Shown: positions 51,685 to 60,787 of the stretch, one piece after another
Layout: every line of letters starts with the position of its first letter
How positions within the stretch are numbered: the stretch's first letter is position 1
From: Endozoicomonas sp. SCSIO W0465
Lineage (GTDB): Bacteria; Pseudomonadota; Gammaproteobacteria; Pseudomonadales; Endozoicomonadaceae
Assembly (NCBI RefSeq): GCF_023716865.1
Contig: NZ_CP092417.1
Coordinates: forward strand, 2,582,001 to 2,646,000
Length of the DNA: 64,000 nucleotides
Direction of reading: 5' to 3'
The notes under the pieces: generated by a model
Told to the model about the DNA's origin: nothing
Database searches by the model: none
What the model saw: only the letters and a program-made list of their open reading frames with translations
Made by a program: the position numbers and the translations under genes

Positions 51685-51703
51685 GCGACACAACTCGTCG
51701 CAG
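51685..51703. promoter_or_regulatory. Inverted repeat, possible operator for the WYL regulator
   Basis: TGCGACACAACTCGTCGCA is a perfect 6-bp inverted repeat (TGCGAC/GTCGCA) with a 7-bp spacer, about 100 bases upstream of the regulator start and in the hsdM-regulator intergenic space. WYL regulators (BrxR, CapW type) bind inverted repeats in their own promoters. A TATGAT-like -10 follows at 51712-51717. Inferred from position and symmetry. Confidence 0.5.
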
Positions 51704-51802
51704 GGCTGTTTTATGATGGGATTCTGAAACGGGAAAGCGATGCCGAATGGCGATGAAGTGAGCTTTCTATGCTACACCTGTTTTGCGGAGTCTGACAAGG
51801 AT

Positions 51803-52783
51803 ATGAATAAACGACAATCTTCTCTGGAAACCACCATTCTCATCATTGAGTTACTGAAACGCATCCCCAAAAGCTGGTGGATTACTGCTCAACAGCTGAA
51901 ACAACAGCTGGCCGAGATTGGATTGGACCGGGATATCCACACCATTCAACGACATATGAAGTCTCTGGTAGAGAGCAGTCATTTCCCCATTGATATGAAT
52001 AACCGCAGTAAACCTTATGGCTACCGGTGGAGCCAGCAGGCTGTGGGCTTTACGGTGAACGCCCTGAGTATTCAGGAGTCACTGATTCTGCAAATGGCGC
52101 ACAAGACATTGAAGAACCTGTTGCCCTGCAGCTTGATGGACTCCATGTCTGGCTTTTTTGAGGAAGCCAACCGAAATATCAGCCATGCCCAAGACCCCGC
52201 CAAGGAGATTCAGTGGTTATCCAAGGTGGTGGTGGCACCTGAGACACAGCCATTGTTACCGCCCGAATTGCAACCGGATGTGTTCAATGAAGTCAGCTGT
52301 GCTCTCTACAACAACTACTGGCTGGATATTACCTACAGGAATGCTGGTGGAGAGGTAAAAGAAAAAACCGTCATGCCTCTGGGGCTAGCTCAACAAGGGC
52401 CTCGGTTGTTCCTGGTCTGCCGGTTCAAGGGTTATGACGATGAACGGAATCTGGCGATGCACAGCATGCTATCCGCTCACTCAACCTCAATGACTTTTGA
52501 ACGACCAGAGGGGTTTGACCTGAAGCAGTACAACGATGAGGCGCGGTTCTCATTCGGGGAGGGCAAAAAAGTGAAGCTGTCTTTCCGCGTTGATAAGGAG
52601 GCTGGGCTTCATATTCTGGAATCCAGACTATCTGAAGATCAAACGTACATTGAGCATAAGGACTGCTATGAAATCAGCGCCACCGCTATGGACTCACTTC
52701 AGCTCAAGTTCTGGATTAATGGTTTCGGTAAGGATGCCTGGGACATTGATTACCAGCCAGTTGATGAGGAAATAGCTGAATAA
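51803..52783 (+). CDS. WYL-domain transcriptional regulator
   Basis: 327 aa from MNKRQSSLETTILIIELLKRIPKSWWITAQQLKQQLAEIG, chosen because AAGG lies 5 bases upstream; an in-frame ATG at 51740 would add 21 residues but has no ribosome-binding site. Winged HTH at residues 1-75 (ITAQQLKQQLAEIGLDRDIHTIQRHMKSL). The WYL domain lies at ~155-245 (LDITYRNAGGEVKEKTVMPLGLAQQGPRLFLVCRFKGYDDERNLAMHSM), then a WCX-like C-terminus. Related BrxR and CapW repress defence operons and release them on a nucleotide or nucleic acid ligand. It is divergent from hsdM and likely controls it. Confidence 0.85.
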   Translation: MNKRQSSLETTILIIELLKRIPKSWWITAQQLKQQLAEIGLDRDIHTIQRHMKSLVESSHFPIDMNNRSKPYGYRWSQQAVGFTVNALSIQESLILQMAHKTLKNLLPCSLMDSMSGFFEEANRNISHAQDPAKEIQWLSKVVVAPETQPLLPPELQPDVFNEVSCALYNNYWLDITYRNAGGEVKEKTVMPLGLAQQGPRLFLVCRFKGYDDERNLAMHSMLSAHSTSMTFERPEGFDLKQYNDEARFSFGEGKKVKLSFRVDKEAGLHILESRLSEDQTYIEHKDCYEISATAMDSLQLKFWINGFGKDAWDIDYQPVDEEIAE

Positions 52784-52838
52784 AACAGTGCTGGTTCTCC
52801 GGCAATCAAATTCCAAACATAACAATAGGGACAACGTT

Positions 52839-53258
52839 ATGATGGCAGACTATATCAAGGAGTTCTTTCAACGCTTTGGGGTAACCCCAAAGGTTCAGGA
52901 GGTGCCCCTGCACCCGCTTCCTACTGCAATCCAAAGGCTGAGTATTCCAGTCGACCGGCAAAACAGTTACAAAACAGCAGCTGACTACCTGCTAAACCTG
53001 CACGAGCAAGACTTTGATGACCTGCACTATGTGCTTGGCATCATTTCCAACCATTGTTTCTTTGGCAAGGCGGTTATTCGTGTAGGAGGCAAATACTATG
53101 ACCCAACGGATACTGAGGAAAACTGTTGTCTATCGAAAGACCGGTTCGTGAGCATTTATGAAATGCCCATTGATGATCTCAAGGAGTTTATAGTGGAGAA
53201 TGACAACGAGCTGCCTTCGCTTATTGATCTGAGGGTTGTGGATATGTTGAACCAGTAA
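52839..53258 (+). CDS. Hypothetical protein downstream of the WYL regulator
   Basis: 139 aa from MMADYIKEFFQRFGVTPKVQEVPLHPLPTAIQRLSIPVDRQNSYKTAADYLL, with ATAGGG 12 bases upstream and 55 bases after the regulator, so probably co-transcribed with it. Acidic, with no membrane segments. C-terminal part has FGKAVIRVGGKYYDPTDTEENC...FVSIYEMPIDDLKEFIVE. No family is recognised. Its start may also be the second ATG (MADYI). Convergent with the next gene. Confidence 0.6.
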   Translation: MMADYIKEFFQRFGVTPKVQEVPLHPLPTAIQRLSIPVDRQNSYKTAADYLLNLHEQDFDDLHYVLGIISNHCFFGKAVIRVGGKYYDPTDTEENCCLSKDRFVSIYEMPIDDLKEFIVENDNELPSLIDLRVVDMLNQ

Positions 53259-53266
53259 TTGCAGAG

Positions 53267-53285
53267 TAGCCCCGAAACGGGGCTA
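53267..53285. terminator. Convergent hairpin terminator
   Basis: TAGCCCCGAAACGGGGCTA forms an 8-bp stem with a 3-base loop between two convergent stops (53258 and 53290). It can act in both directions, though neither side has a long U run. Confidence 0.6.
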
Positions 53286-53289
53286 TAGA

Positions 53290-53556
53290 TCAAACCAGCT
53301 TAAATCCCTCCTTTGTGTCCTCTCCATTTTCAAACCGGGCTTTCATCCGATCCAGAGCGGACTGTAAGGCATCATGGATCTGCTTGACCTCTTTCTCGGT
53401 GTACTCAAACTTAGTCTTGTCTGACAGGCTGCCGATCATAGCAATCTGCTTCAAGGCTTTGGGGACCCGAACCTCTGCCAGTTCGATAAATTTTTCCTTC
53501 TTGGTTTTTCCTTCAGGCTTCTCTGCCGTTTTGCTCTCGTTTTTACTTTTAGCCAT
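53290..53556 (-). CDS. Small lysine/glutamate-rich hypothetical protein
   Basis: 88 aa: MAKSKNESKTAEKPEGKTKKEKFIELAEVRVPKALKQIAMIGSL then KTKFEYTEKEVKQIHDALQSALDRMKARF. Charged flexible N-terminus then two helices. Preceded by a weak GGAGAACG ribosome-binding site 4-8 bases upstream. The FIELAEVRVPKALKQIAMIGSL segment resembles small phage- or plasmid-type DNA-binding accessory proteins, but I can name no family. Confidence 0.6.
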   Translation of the reverse strand: MAKSKNESKTAEKPEGKTKKEKFIELAEVRVPKALKQIAMIGSLSDKTKFEYTEKEVKQIHDALQSALDRMKARFENGEDTKEGFKLV

Positions 53557-53794
53557 TATCGTTCTCCGATAGATTATTGTGCCACCTCCTTATGGGTGAT
53601 GTCCCTGTAGCACGTCCGTATAAGCTGCTTAGCTACCAGCCAAGGACGCTGGCTAAAAATAAGGTGAGAGCACTGCGCTGTACACTGGCTTAAATTGCCG
53701 TACGAAAGTGCGTGATATAGAGGCGGTTTTAAGGCAGATTAACGGGCTATTATTAAGAGCTTCGGCCTTCTATCGAAGCTCAGAACAATAGCTA
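53557..53794. other. Intergenic stretch with a hairpin
   Basis: No gene found. A perfect 8-bp stem GAGCTTCG...CGAAGCTC at 53757-53781 (9-base loop) may be a terminator or repeat. It ends with TAGCTA (53789-53794), the palindromic target of the IS1182-like element that follows. Confidence 0.45.
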
Positions 53795-54435
53795 GTTCTC
53801 GTCCAAAAACACAACCAATTGAAAACTGTAGATTTTACCCTGAAAAATTAAGTGGAGCCCTACTGCTATCTGGCGACTAAACTTCCCAAGAGCAAGAAAC
53901 ATAAGGGATTGCCAAAAACAGAGGACTCCAAATGCGCAAAAAACGCAACCCGCAGTGTAGTATGGAACTCCATTACGTACCTCATGAAATCTGCTCCCAG
54001 CTTTCCGGTATCTCGCAATGGCTTGACGCCCATCCACAGTTCAATGACTGGATTTATGAGGACTTAAGTTCTGGTGATAAACAGAACACTGGGCGGAACG
54101 GACTATCAGCAGAATCCGTTCTTCGTGCGGCACTCCTGAAACAGTATTTGAATTGTGATTATGACTACTTGTCGTTTGTTTTGATGGACTCCATGCTCTT
54201 TCGAGACTTTTGTCGCCTCGAACCAAACCAGCGCCCCAGTCGCTCCAGTTTGCATGGGCTCATCAGCCTTCTTACTGCATCTACATGGGAACGGATTAAT
54301 AACTGTCAGCTAATGACCGCTAAAGATCAGGGTATTGAAAAAGGGCGCACTGTGGCTATTGACAGCACAGTCACCGAATCGGATATCAAACCTCCTTGCG
54401 ACAGTGATCTTTTAGCCAGTTCCGTTAAAGAAATT
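53795..54435 (+). mobile_element. IS1182-like element, 5' part only
   Basis: Same terminal GTTCTCGTCCAAAAAC and leader as the tandem copies, preceded by TAGCTA. The remaining ~1060 bp, including the right end, are missing; the IS1595 element at 54436 abuts it directly. Confidence 0.9.
53932..54435 (+). pseudogene. IS1182-family transposase, truncated
   Basis: 168 codons, MRKKRNPQCSMELHYVPHEICSQL through VAIDSTVTESDIKPPCDSDLLASSVKE, identical to the first 168 residues at 20644-22005 (reverse strand). It holds the N-terminal domain and first catalytic Asp only. The next codons belong to the left end of the IS1595 element. Confidence 0.88.
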
Positions 54436-55737
54436 CCTGATTACCACCGACCCTACGTCGTGAGCCAGCTGCTATAATAAACGTCGATAGTCATGTGTTT
54501 TGGAGGTAAAACTGATGTGTAAAAACACCATTCAGTTCCAAAAAGGCCTTGGCATTATGCAATTTCTGGCTAATTACGGCAGTGAAGAGCAGTGTGAGAA
54601 CGCGCTGTCCTCTTGGCGCTGGCCAGATGGCTTCCAATGCCCGAAGTGTGGCTCCCGCAGTTTCTGCAAGCTTCACCGGAAAGCTGAATTCCAGTGCAAT
54701 TGCTGCCGTTGCCAAACCTCGCTTACCAGTAACACTATCTTTGACTCAACAAAGCTGCCTCTAGCTACCTGGTTTCTGGGTATCTATCTCGTCACCCAGA
54801 ATAAAGCGGGGATTTCTTGCCTGACGCTTCATCGACAACTTGGCATTTCCTACAATGCCGCATTGCGCATGAAACACAAACTCATGCAGGTCATGATGGA
54901 AAGAGATAACAGCTGGCAGTTGAGTGGTTTTGTTCAGATTGATGACGCCTATTGGGGCGGAGAGCGCCACGGAGGCCGCCGGGGCAGAGGCTCAGAGAAC
55001 AAAGCCCCCTTCGTGGCCGCAGTTCAGACAGATGCTGATAACCACCCTATCTACATGAAGTTCAATGCCGTTGATAACTTCCGGCGAAAAACCATTCAGG
55101 AGTGGGCAGAACATGCCCTGAAAAAGGGTGTCCGGGCCGTCAGCGATGGCTTGTCCTGTTTCCGGGGTATTGAAGATGCCGGATGCCAGCACACAGCCAT
55201 CATTACCGGTGGTGGGCATGCATCCATGGAGAATGAGTTGTTCACCTGGGTAAATACCATGCTGGGAAACGTGAAAACAGCGATTACCGGTACTTACCAT
55301 AAGCTCGACCCCAAGCATCTGGGCCGTTATCTATCAGAGTTCAACTATCGGTTTAACCGGCGTTTTGATATGCCTTCAATGATCTCAAGGCTAGGTCGGG
55401 CTGCAGTCAATACAGCACCGATGCCGGATCGACTTCTCAAACTGCCAGACGTCCAGTGGAAACCGGGTTAGCCATCAACCGATAATTGAAAGTCAGTTGA
55501 CGTATTAATATCATTATTTCGAATGATGATGTGGGTCTTTGCTTGTTCGGAGCGGTTATGAAACCGAATTTAGTTGATAATCTGGAGAACAAGCCGTCAT
55601 GATGCCTGCTCCACCGGTAATACTGGAGAGGTTCTATTATTTCTTTACCGGGTTATAGACATAAAGAATGAAAAGCTGCACGTATATTCTTAAATTATCT
55701 TTCCCTGTGTCATGACGTACGATCAGTGGTAATCAGG
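54436..55737 (+). mobile_element. IS1595-family element type B, copy 2 (clean)
   Basis: 1302 bp, ends CCTGATTACCACCGACCCTA and the complement of CCTGATTACCACTGATCGTA. Flanks AAGAAATT and AAAGGAAA do not match. On its left is a truncated IS1182 and on its right a truncated IS3, so the element lies at a deletion or recombination junction. Confidence 0.9.
54515..55471 (+). CDS. IS1595 family transposase (type B), intact copy
   Basis: 318 aa from MCKNTIQFQKGLGIMQFLANYGSEEQ; the start has GGAGGT 7 bases upstream and is better than an in-frame TTG at 54500. Zinc ribbon CPKCGSRSFC...CNCCRC, then the ISXO2-like catalytic core with QIDDAYWGGERHGGRRGRG (Asp and E), TGGGHAS and FNYRFNRR. Of the three type B copies this is the only one without MITE or frameshift, so it is the likely source of mobility for the others. 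Confidence 0.92.
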   Translation: MCKNTIQFQKGLGIMQFLANYGSEEQCENALSSWRWPDGFQCPKCGSRSFCKLHRKAEFQCNCCRCQTSLTSNTIFDSTKLPLATWFLGIYLVTQNKAGISCLTLHRQLGISYNAALRMKHKLMQVMMERDNSWQLSGFVQIDDAYWGGERHGGRRGRGSENKAPFVAAVQTDADNHPIYMKFNAVDNFRRKTIQEWAEHALKKGVRAVSDGLSCFRGIEDAGCQHTAIITGGGHASMENELFTWVNTMLGNVKTAITGTYHKLDPKHLGRYLSEFNYRFNRRFDMPSMISRLGRAAVNTAPMPDRLLKLPDVQWKPG

Positions 55738-55744
55738 AAAGGAA

Positions 55745-55888
55745 ATGTCTTTTCCAGGCAAAGGGCAGCAAGCTTTGACGCCTGATCAGCAGCGAATAAA
55801 AGAGCTGGAAGCTGAAAACCGCCAGTTGAAAATGGAACAGGAAATATTAAAAAAGGCGACGTCCTTCTTCGCGAAAGACCTGTTGTAA
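55745..55888 (+). pseudogene. IS3-family OrfA, C-terminal fragment
   Basis: 48 codons: SFPGKGQQALTPDQQRIKELEAENRQLKMEQEILKKATSFFAKDLL, the familiar C-terminal coiled coil of IS3 OrfA. A-AAA-AAG in ATATTAAAAAAGGCG (55846-55858) is the standard -1 slippery heptamer leading into OrfB. The N-terminal HTH is missing. Confidence 0.8.
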
Positions 55889-56757
55889 GATTTGCATTTA
55901 TACAACAGGAGAAGGAGGCCTATCCGGTGCAGGTGCTCTGTAAAGTAATGCAGGTTGGGCGCAGTGGCTTTTATCGCTGGCAGAATCAACAGGAACATCA
56001 GAAGGACTCTCTGGCCAAGCAGTTCCGCCTGGAGTCTGATGCACAACAAATTTTTATCGACTCCGATCGCTCATATGGCAGCCGGAGAATGGCAAAAGCC
56101 CTGCAAGGCAAGGGTTACAATATTGGCCGCTATCAAGCAGCAACACTGATGAAGCGCTTGGGACTGGTTGTGAAGTATGCAAAAAAATTCAAGGTGACGA
56201 CGAATAGCAAGCATAAGCTTCCGGTAGCAGAAAATCTTCTGAACAGGGAGTTTGCTGTCACAGAGGCAAACAGGATCTATACGACTGATATCACTTATCT
56301 ATGGACTCGCGAAGGCTGGCTGTATCTGGCAGTGGTTATGGATCTCTATTCCCGGAAGATAGTAGGCTGGTCAATGGACAAGCGTATGACCACAGAGCTG
56401 CCGCTGGAAGCCTTGAGAATGGCGTGGTGGAGTCGTAAGCCTGGTTCGGAAGTGCTTCACCACTCAGATCAGGGAAGCCAGTACGCCTCGCTGGACTATC
56501 AGGCTCAGCTCAGGGAATACGGCATGATATGCAGTATGAGTCGTAAGGGAAATTGCTGGGATAATGCGGTAACGGAGCGATTTTTTGGCAGTATGAAACG
56601 AGAAAGGACTGACCATTATATTTTCGAAACAAGGGCAGATGTTGAGGTGACAGTTGTTGATTATATTTTGTTCTACAACAACCGCAGACTTCACTCTTAT
56701 CTTGGTTACATGAGCCCTGTGGACTTTGAGCAACAAGAACTCAGGAAAGCGGCTTAA
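55855..56757 (+). CDS. IS3-family OrfB transposase (in fusion frame)
   Basis: From the frameshift point it reads KGDVLLRERPVVRFAFIQQEKEAYPVQVLCKVMQVGRSGFYRWQ; a possible independent start is the GTG at 55927 (MQVLCKVMQ). The helical pre-domain reads SYGSRRMAKALQGKGYNIGRYQAATLMKRLGL; then IYTTDITYLWTREGWLYLAVVMDLYS (first Asp), VLHHSDQGSQYAS (second Asp), and NAVTERFFGSMKRER (Glu), plus YNNRRLHSYLGYMSP. Intact orfB, but without its orfA the element cannot move by itself. Confidence 0.85.
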   Translation, partial: GDVLLRERPVVRFAFIQQEKEAYPVQVLCKVMQVGRSGFYRWQNQQEHQKDSLAKQFRLESDAQQIFIDSDRSYGSRRMAKALQGKGYNIGRYQAATLMKRLGLVVKYAKKFKVTTNSKHKLPVAENLLNREFAVTEANRIYTTDITYLWTREGWLYLAVVMDLYSRKIVGWSMDKRMTTELPLEALRMAWWSRKPGSEVLHHSDQGSQYASLDYQAQLREYGMICSMSRKGNCWDNAVTERFFGSMKRERTDHYIFETRADVEVTVVDYILFYNNRRLHSYLGYMSPVDFEQQELRKAA

Positions 56758-56787
56758 TCAGGTGTCCATTTTTACTTGACCACTACA

Positions 56788-58316
56788 ACCGTGACCATGC
56801 TGCGTTTATGAGCCAGTCTTTTAATGACAGGGGCATTACCAGTAAGGTATTAACTGGCCTGTCTGATCCTCAGGAACGTCAGTCAGAGATTATCAACTTA
56901 CAAGATCCAAACCATCCATTAGAAGTTATTTTTACCGTGGATATCTTCAATGAAGGTGTCGATATTCCCCGGGTAAACTTATTGCTCTTCCTCAGACCGA
57001 CAGACTCTTCTACGATTTTTATTCAACAGCTTGGCCGTGGATTGAGAAAGTCAGAAGGCAAAGAGTATGTTACTGTGCTGGATTTTATCGGGAACCATCA
57101 AAACTCCTACATGGTGCCTTTGGCACTGAGTGGTGAAAGTGGCCGCAGAGACTTTGATAAAGATACCCTCAAACGAGCGGTTAGCCATGAGTTTGCTGAC
57201 CTGCCGGCCGGCTGTTATGTCGAGTTGGATGAAATCACCAAAGAAAAAATTCTGACAAAACTCGACAGTATCCGCCTGGACAATACTGAATACCTGAAAC
57301 AACTGTATGCACAGTTTAAAAAGGAATTGGGCAGCTCACCAGAAATACTGGACTTTTTTACCGCAGAAAATGCCCCAAACCCGAACTTCTTTTTCTCAAA
57401 ATTTGGCTCCTTGTATAACACCAAAATTAAATGCCATGACCAAGAGGGGAACCCAGTAGAGTTGCAAAACAACCCATATCTGCAACAGGTCGCTGAAAGA
57501 CTGGAAGCCATGTGCCCGATCAAATGGCCCTATGAATTTATCCTATTGCTGGCGGCAGTTGAGCAACAACAAACCTCGATCAATGTACTGGATATTGAGC
57601 AACAACTCATCCGTTACTTTAACCAGGCCATCGACAGCCACCAGCATAAACCGCTGATTCTATCAGCCATGGCATCATTGGCCTTACCTCACCGTAATAT
57701 GTCATGGGCTTTCGGCACCTTAGGCAATGAAGTGTTTCATTTAGACCAAAATTTTATCACATTGGTCAATTCTGGCGAATTCGCTAAAAGTTACATCAGC
57801 GATCGTGTCAATTACGGACTGAAACAATTCCGCCGACATTTCAAACCCGCCGCCTTCCTGGGCAACGGTGAGCACTTTATTATCTACCAAAATTACACCC
57901 GGAATGATATTCAGTTTCTCTCGGAAGACACCGCAATGCGTGGCTCATGGCGGGAAGGAGTAAAACGGGTAGGCCAAGACTACTTTTTGTTCATTAACCT
58001 GAACAAGGATCAAGCAGTCGATGCCCACCTCCACTATAAAGACTACTTTATGGACCCCCGCACCTTCCATTGGCAAAGTCAGAATCAGACTTCACACAGT
58101 TCCAACGTCGGCCAGCATTACGTTCACCACAAACAGCAAGGCTACCATATCCATCTTTTTGTGCGAAAACAGGTAAAGCAATACAACATCACCCTGCCGT
58201 TTATGTATTTAGGCCAGGTGGACTATGTCAGCAGCTCCGGAGACAAACCCATGAGCGTGATCTGGAAGCTGCACAACGCTGTACCTTTAGATATTTTTGA
58301 AGATTTGACCGAATAG
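56788..58316 (+). pseudogene. DUF3427-type superfamily II helicase, C-terminal part
   Basis: About 510 codons, entering from the IS3 end: RDHAAFMSQSFNDRGITSKVL. Helicase C-terminal motifs are LSDPQERQSEIINL, VIFTVDIFNEGVDIPRVNLLLFLRPTDSSTIFIQQLGRGLRKSEGK (motifs V-VI with Q-x-G-R-G-x-R). After that comes a ~330-residue region of the DUF3427 type, starting YVTVLDFIGNHQNSYMVPLALSG. Full proteins carry an N-terminal phospholipase-D-like nuclease and DEAD helicase core and are ~1000 aa or more; half is missing here. An ATG at 56808 has no ribosome-binding site. Such proteins occur in defence islands, but function is not established. Confidence 0.75.
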
Positions 58317-58353
58317 ATCGGTGCCCGGACTTGAGAAAGTGACCAGGCCGTGG

Positions 58354-58758
58354 TCAGGCTGGTTCGGCAACTTCAGTGTGTGCCGCCATTAAACGCTGGA
58401 CCGCTGGAATATCAGCCGGAGCCCAAACCAGGCTTTGCAAACTCGTCACCGATAACCAGAGCAACGCCGCATGCTCTGCCGGGACGGGTTTACCCGCGAC
58501 TATCCGGGCATGGTAAGTAAGCAAATTGATGATTATATTGCCATAGTCGTAGGTGGTATCCTCTACCAGATCAAACACTTCTATATCACAACCCAACTCT
58601 TCCTGAATTTCTCGGCGCAGTGTTTCTTTTGGCTGTTCGCCTTCTTCAATCTTGCCACCGGGAAACTCCCAGAGATTCGGTAAACTCATCGTACCTGAAC
58701 GCAAGGCACAGAGAATTTCATTGGCGTCGTTATGAATAATGGCTCCTACTACTTTAAT
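58354..58758 (-). CDS. NUDIX (MutT-like) hydrolase, non-ATG start
   Basis: About 134 aa, ending HTEVAEPA. The Nudix box G-x5-E-x7-REUxEExGU is visible as GGKIEEGEQPKETLRREIQE then ELGCD. Upstream of the TTG at 58704 the frame continues with the expected beta strand KVVGAIIHNDANEILCALRSGTMSLPNLWEFPGG. An in-frame TAA stands at 58771-58773, and no ATG or GTG lies between, so the start may be ATT at 58758 with AAGAGAAAAG upstream, or the 5' end has been altered. MutT-like enzymes hydrolyse oxidised or non-canonical NTPs. Convergent with the helicase fragment. Confidence 0.7.
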   Translation of the reverse strand: MKVVGAIIHNDANEILCALRSGTMSLPNLWEFPGGKIEEGEQPKETLRREIQEELGCDIEVFDLVEDTTYDYGNIIINLLTYHARIVAGKPVPAEHAALLWLSVTSLQSLVWAPADIPAVQRLMAAHTEVAEPA

Positions 58759-58773
58759 GTTTCTTTTCTCTTA

Positions 58774-59059
58774 AGCGTGCTCCTGAAAAGGCCTTAATAT
58801 TGAAAGTGCTTGGACATGGTGTGCTTAGCATACTCAAGCCCGATGATCCCAAAAACACTAAAATTAACTGATTCAGTGGGGAAAGAGCAAAGGATGAAAT
58901 ACTGCCTACTTGAAATTGTTACTACGTAGTGACAGCTTAATCCTGAACAGGCCGTTACCAAGTAAGTTATCGGTCTATTCCGTCCACACTCTGAGTGCTA
59001 TGATGGCGCAAACTGACTGCCCGTGTTGAGCCAGGTACCACTCAGAGATAATCTTTCCC
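58774..59059. other. Intergenic, nothing convincing
   Basis: No gene. A short frame ending ...VLGHGVLSILKPDDPKNTKIN then TGA (about 58797-58871) could be the tail of a lost gene but has no start. GAGTGCTATGATGG-like AT-poor sequence before 59060 gives no clear promoter. Confidence 0.3.
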
Positions 59060-59262
59060 ATGCAACCGGCAACCATCAAACTCTTTCTGGTCCATGGTAG
59101 CCCGACCGGGCTGCGCACTGCAGAAATGTTGTCAAAAACAGAGAACGTCTATTGGAAAAGGGCATTATCACTCTTGATGGTGAGTATTTTATATTTAACG
59201 AGGACTATGAGTTTGCCAGCCCAAGTACGGCGGCCAGCTTTGTTCAGCTGGCGGCAGTGTGA
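59060..59262 (+). pseudogene. GIY-YIG/DUF4357 nuclease, internally deleted
   Basis: The start MQPATIKLFLVHGSPTGLRTAE is the known N-terminus of GIY-YIG proteins with DUF4357 (M-x-P-x-T-I-K-L-F-L-x-x-G-x-P-x-G-L-R-T-A-E). In another frame the downstream bases read NRERLLEKGIITLDGEYF then IFNEDYEFASPSTAASFVQLAAV, matching the DUF4357 C-terminal region (Y-x-F-x-x-x-S-P-S-x-A-A). The GIY-YIG catalytic core (~150 aa) is missing between them. The frame change and missing core together show a deletion around 59125; not functional. Confidence 0.65.
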
Positions 59263-59404
59263 ATGGACTTACAGCATAGTAATAATCAGACTTTAAAGAG
59301 TTTCCTGATTACCACTGATCGTACGTCATGACACAGGGAAAGATAATTTAAGAATATACGTGCAGCTTTTCATTCTTTATGTCTATAACCCGGTAAAGAA
59401 ATAA

Positions 59405-59563
59405 GGCTCTTTTCGGGTTACAGACTGCTCTGCAATGAAAATTGGCCAAAGGCCTTGATATACAATGCCTTCAGGAAACTGCTGGCTAAATATTGCCAAG
59501 CCCTGCCACAGGAGGATTCCAGCCTGATTTATGAAATCAGCAGTCTGCAATACGAAAAGAGCC
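59405..59563. repeat. MITE-like element, copy 2
   Basis: 159 bp; ends GGCTCTTTTCGGGTTACAGA and the complement GGCTCTTTTCGTATTGCAGA. 8-bp duplication AGAAATAA (59397-59404, 59564-59571). Identical by eye to the copy at 62828-62986. Confidence 0.9.
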
Positions 59564-59736
59564 AGAAATAATAGAACCTCTCCAGTATTACCGGTGGAGC
59601 AGGCATCATGACGGCTTGTTCTCCAGATTATCAACTAAATTCGGTTTCATAACCGCTCCGAACAAGCAAAGACCCACATCATCATTCGAAATAATGATAT
59701 TAATACGTCAACTGACTTTCAATTATCGGTTGATGG

Positions 59737-60691
59737 CTAACCCGGTTTCCACTGGACGTCTGGCAGTTTGAGAAGTCGATCCGGCATCGGTGCTGTATTG
59801 ACTGCAGCCCGACCTAGCCTTGAGATCATTGAAGGCATATCAAAACGCCGGTTAAACCGATAGTTGAACTCTGATAGATAACGGCCCAGATGCTTGGGGT
59901 CGAGCTTATGGTAAGTACCGGTAATCGCTGTTTTCACGTTTCCCAGCATGGTATTTACCCAGGTGAACAACTCATTCTCCATGGATGCATGCCCACCACC
60001 GGTAATGATGGCTGTGTGCTGGCATCCGGCATCTTCAATACCCCGGAAACAGGACAAGCCATCGCTGACGGCCCGGACACCCTTTTTCAGGGCATGTTCT
60101 GCCCACTCCTGAATTTTTTCGCCGGAAGTTATCAACGGCATTGAACTTCATGTAGATAGGGTGGTTATCAGCATCTGTCTGAACTGCGGCCACGAAGGGG
60201 GCTTTGTTCTCTGAGCCTCTGCCCCGGCGGCCTCTGTGGCGCTCTCCGCCCCAATAGGCGTCATCAATCTGAACAAAACCACTCAACTGCCAGCTGTTAT
60301 CTCTTTCCATCATGACCTGCATGAGTTTGTGTTTCATGCGCAATGCGGCATTGTAGGAAATGCCAAGTTGTCGATGAAGCGTCAGGCAAGAAATCCCCGC
60401 TTTATTCTGGGTGACGAGATAGATACCCAGAAACCAGGTAGCTAGAGGCAGCTTTGTTGAGTCAAAGATAGTGTTACTGGTAAGCGAGGTTTGGCAACGG
60501 CAGCAATTGCACTGGAATTCAGCTTTCCGGTGAAGCTTGCAGAAACTGCGGGAGCCACACTTCGGGCATTGGAAGCCATCTGGCCAGCGCCAAGAGGACA
60601 GCGCGTTCTCACACTGCTCTTCACTGCCGTAATTAGCCAGAAATTGCATAATGCCAAGGCCTTTTTGGAACTGAATGGTGTTTTTACACAT
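59737..60691 (-). pseudogene. IS1595 family transposase (type B), frameshifted copy
   Basis: Starts at MCKNTIQFQKG (60691). Zinc ribbon and QIDDAYWGGERHRG present; then a 2-base deletion (GG) near 60113-60118 shifts the frame after FNAVDNFRRK, where the clean copy reads TIQEWAEHALKKG. The remaining sequence is otherwise the same as the intact copy. One substitution, H to R and G to R near GERHGGRRG, also differs. Not functional on its own. Confidence 0.88.
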
Positions 60692-60787
60692 CAGTTTTAC
60701 CTCCAAAACACATGACTATCGACGTTTATTATAGCAGCTGGCTCACGACGTAGGGTCGGTGGTAATCAGGAAGAGTTTTGAAAGCCA

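Larger units (their letters stand above)
55738..56787 (+). mobile_element. IS3-family element B, 3' part
   Basis: Contains the 3' end of orfA, the -1 frameshift site and full orfB. Right end near ...TACTTGACCACTACA (56773-56787). The left end and most of orfA are lost at the IS1595 junction. Element A at 44744 is from a different subgroup. Confidence 0.8.
59304..60770 (-). mobile_element. IS1595-family element type B, copy 3, with MITE
   Basis: 1467 bp. 8-bp direct repeat AAGAGTTT on both sides (59296-59303, 60771-60778). Without the MITE and its repeat the element is 1300 bp, 2 short of the clean copy because of a GG deletion at about 60113. It is the only type B copy with a target duplication. 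Confidence 0.92.
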
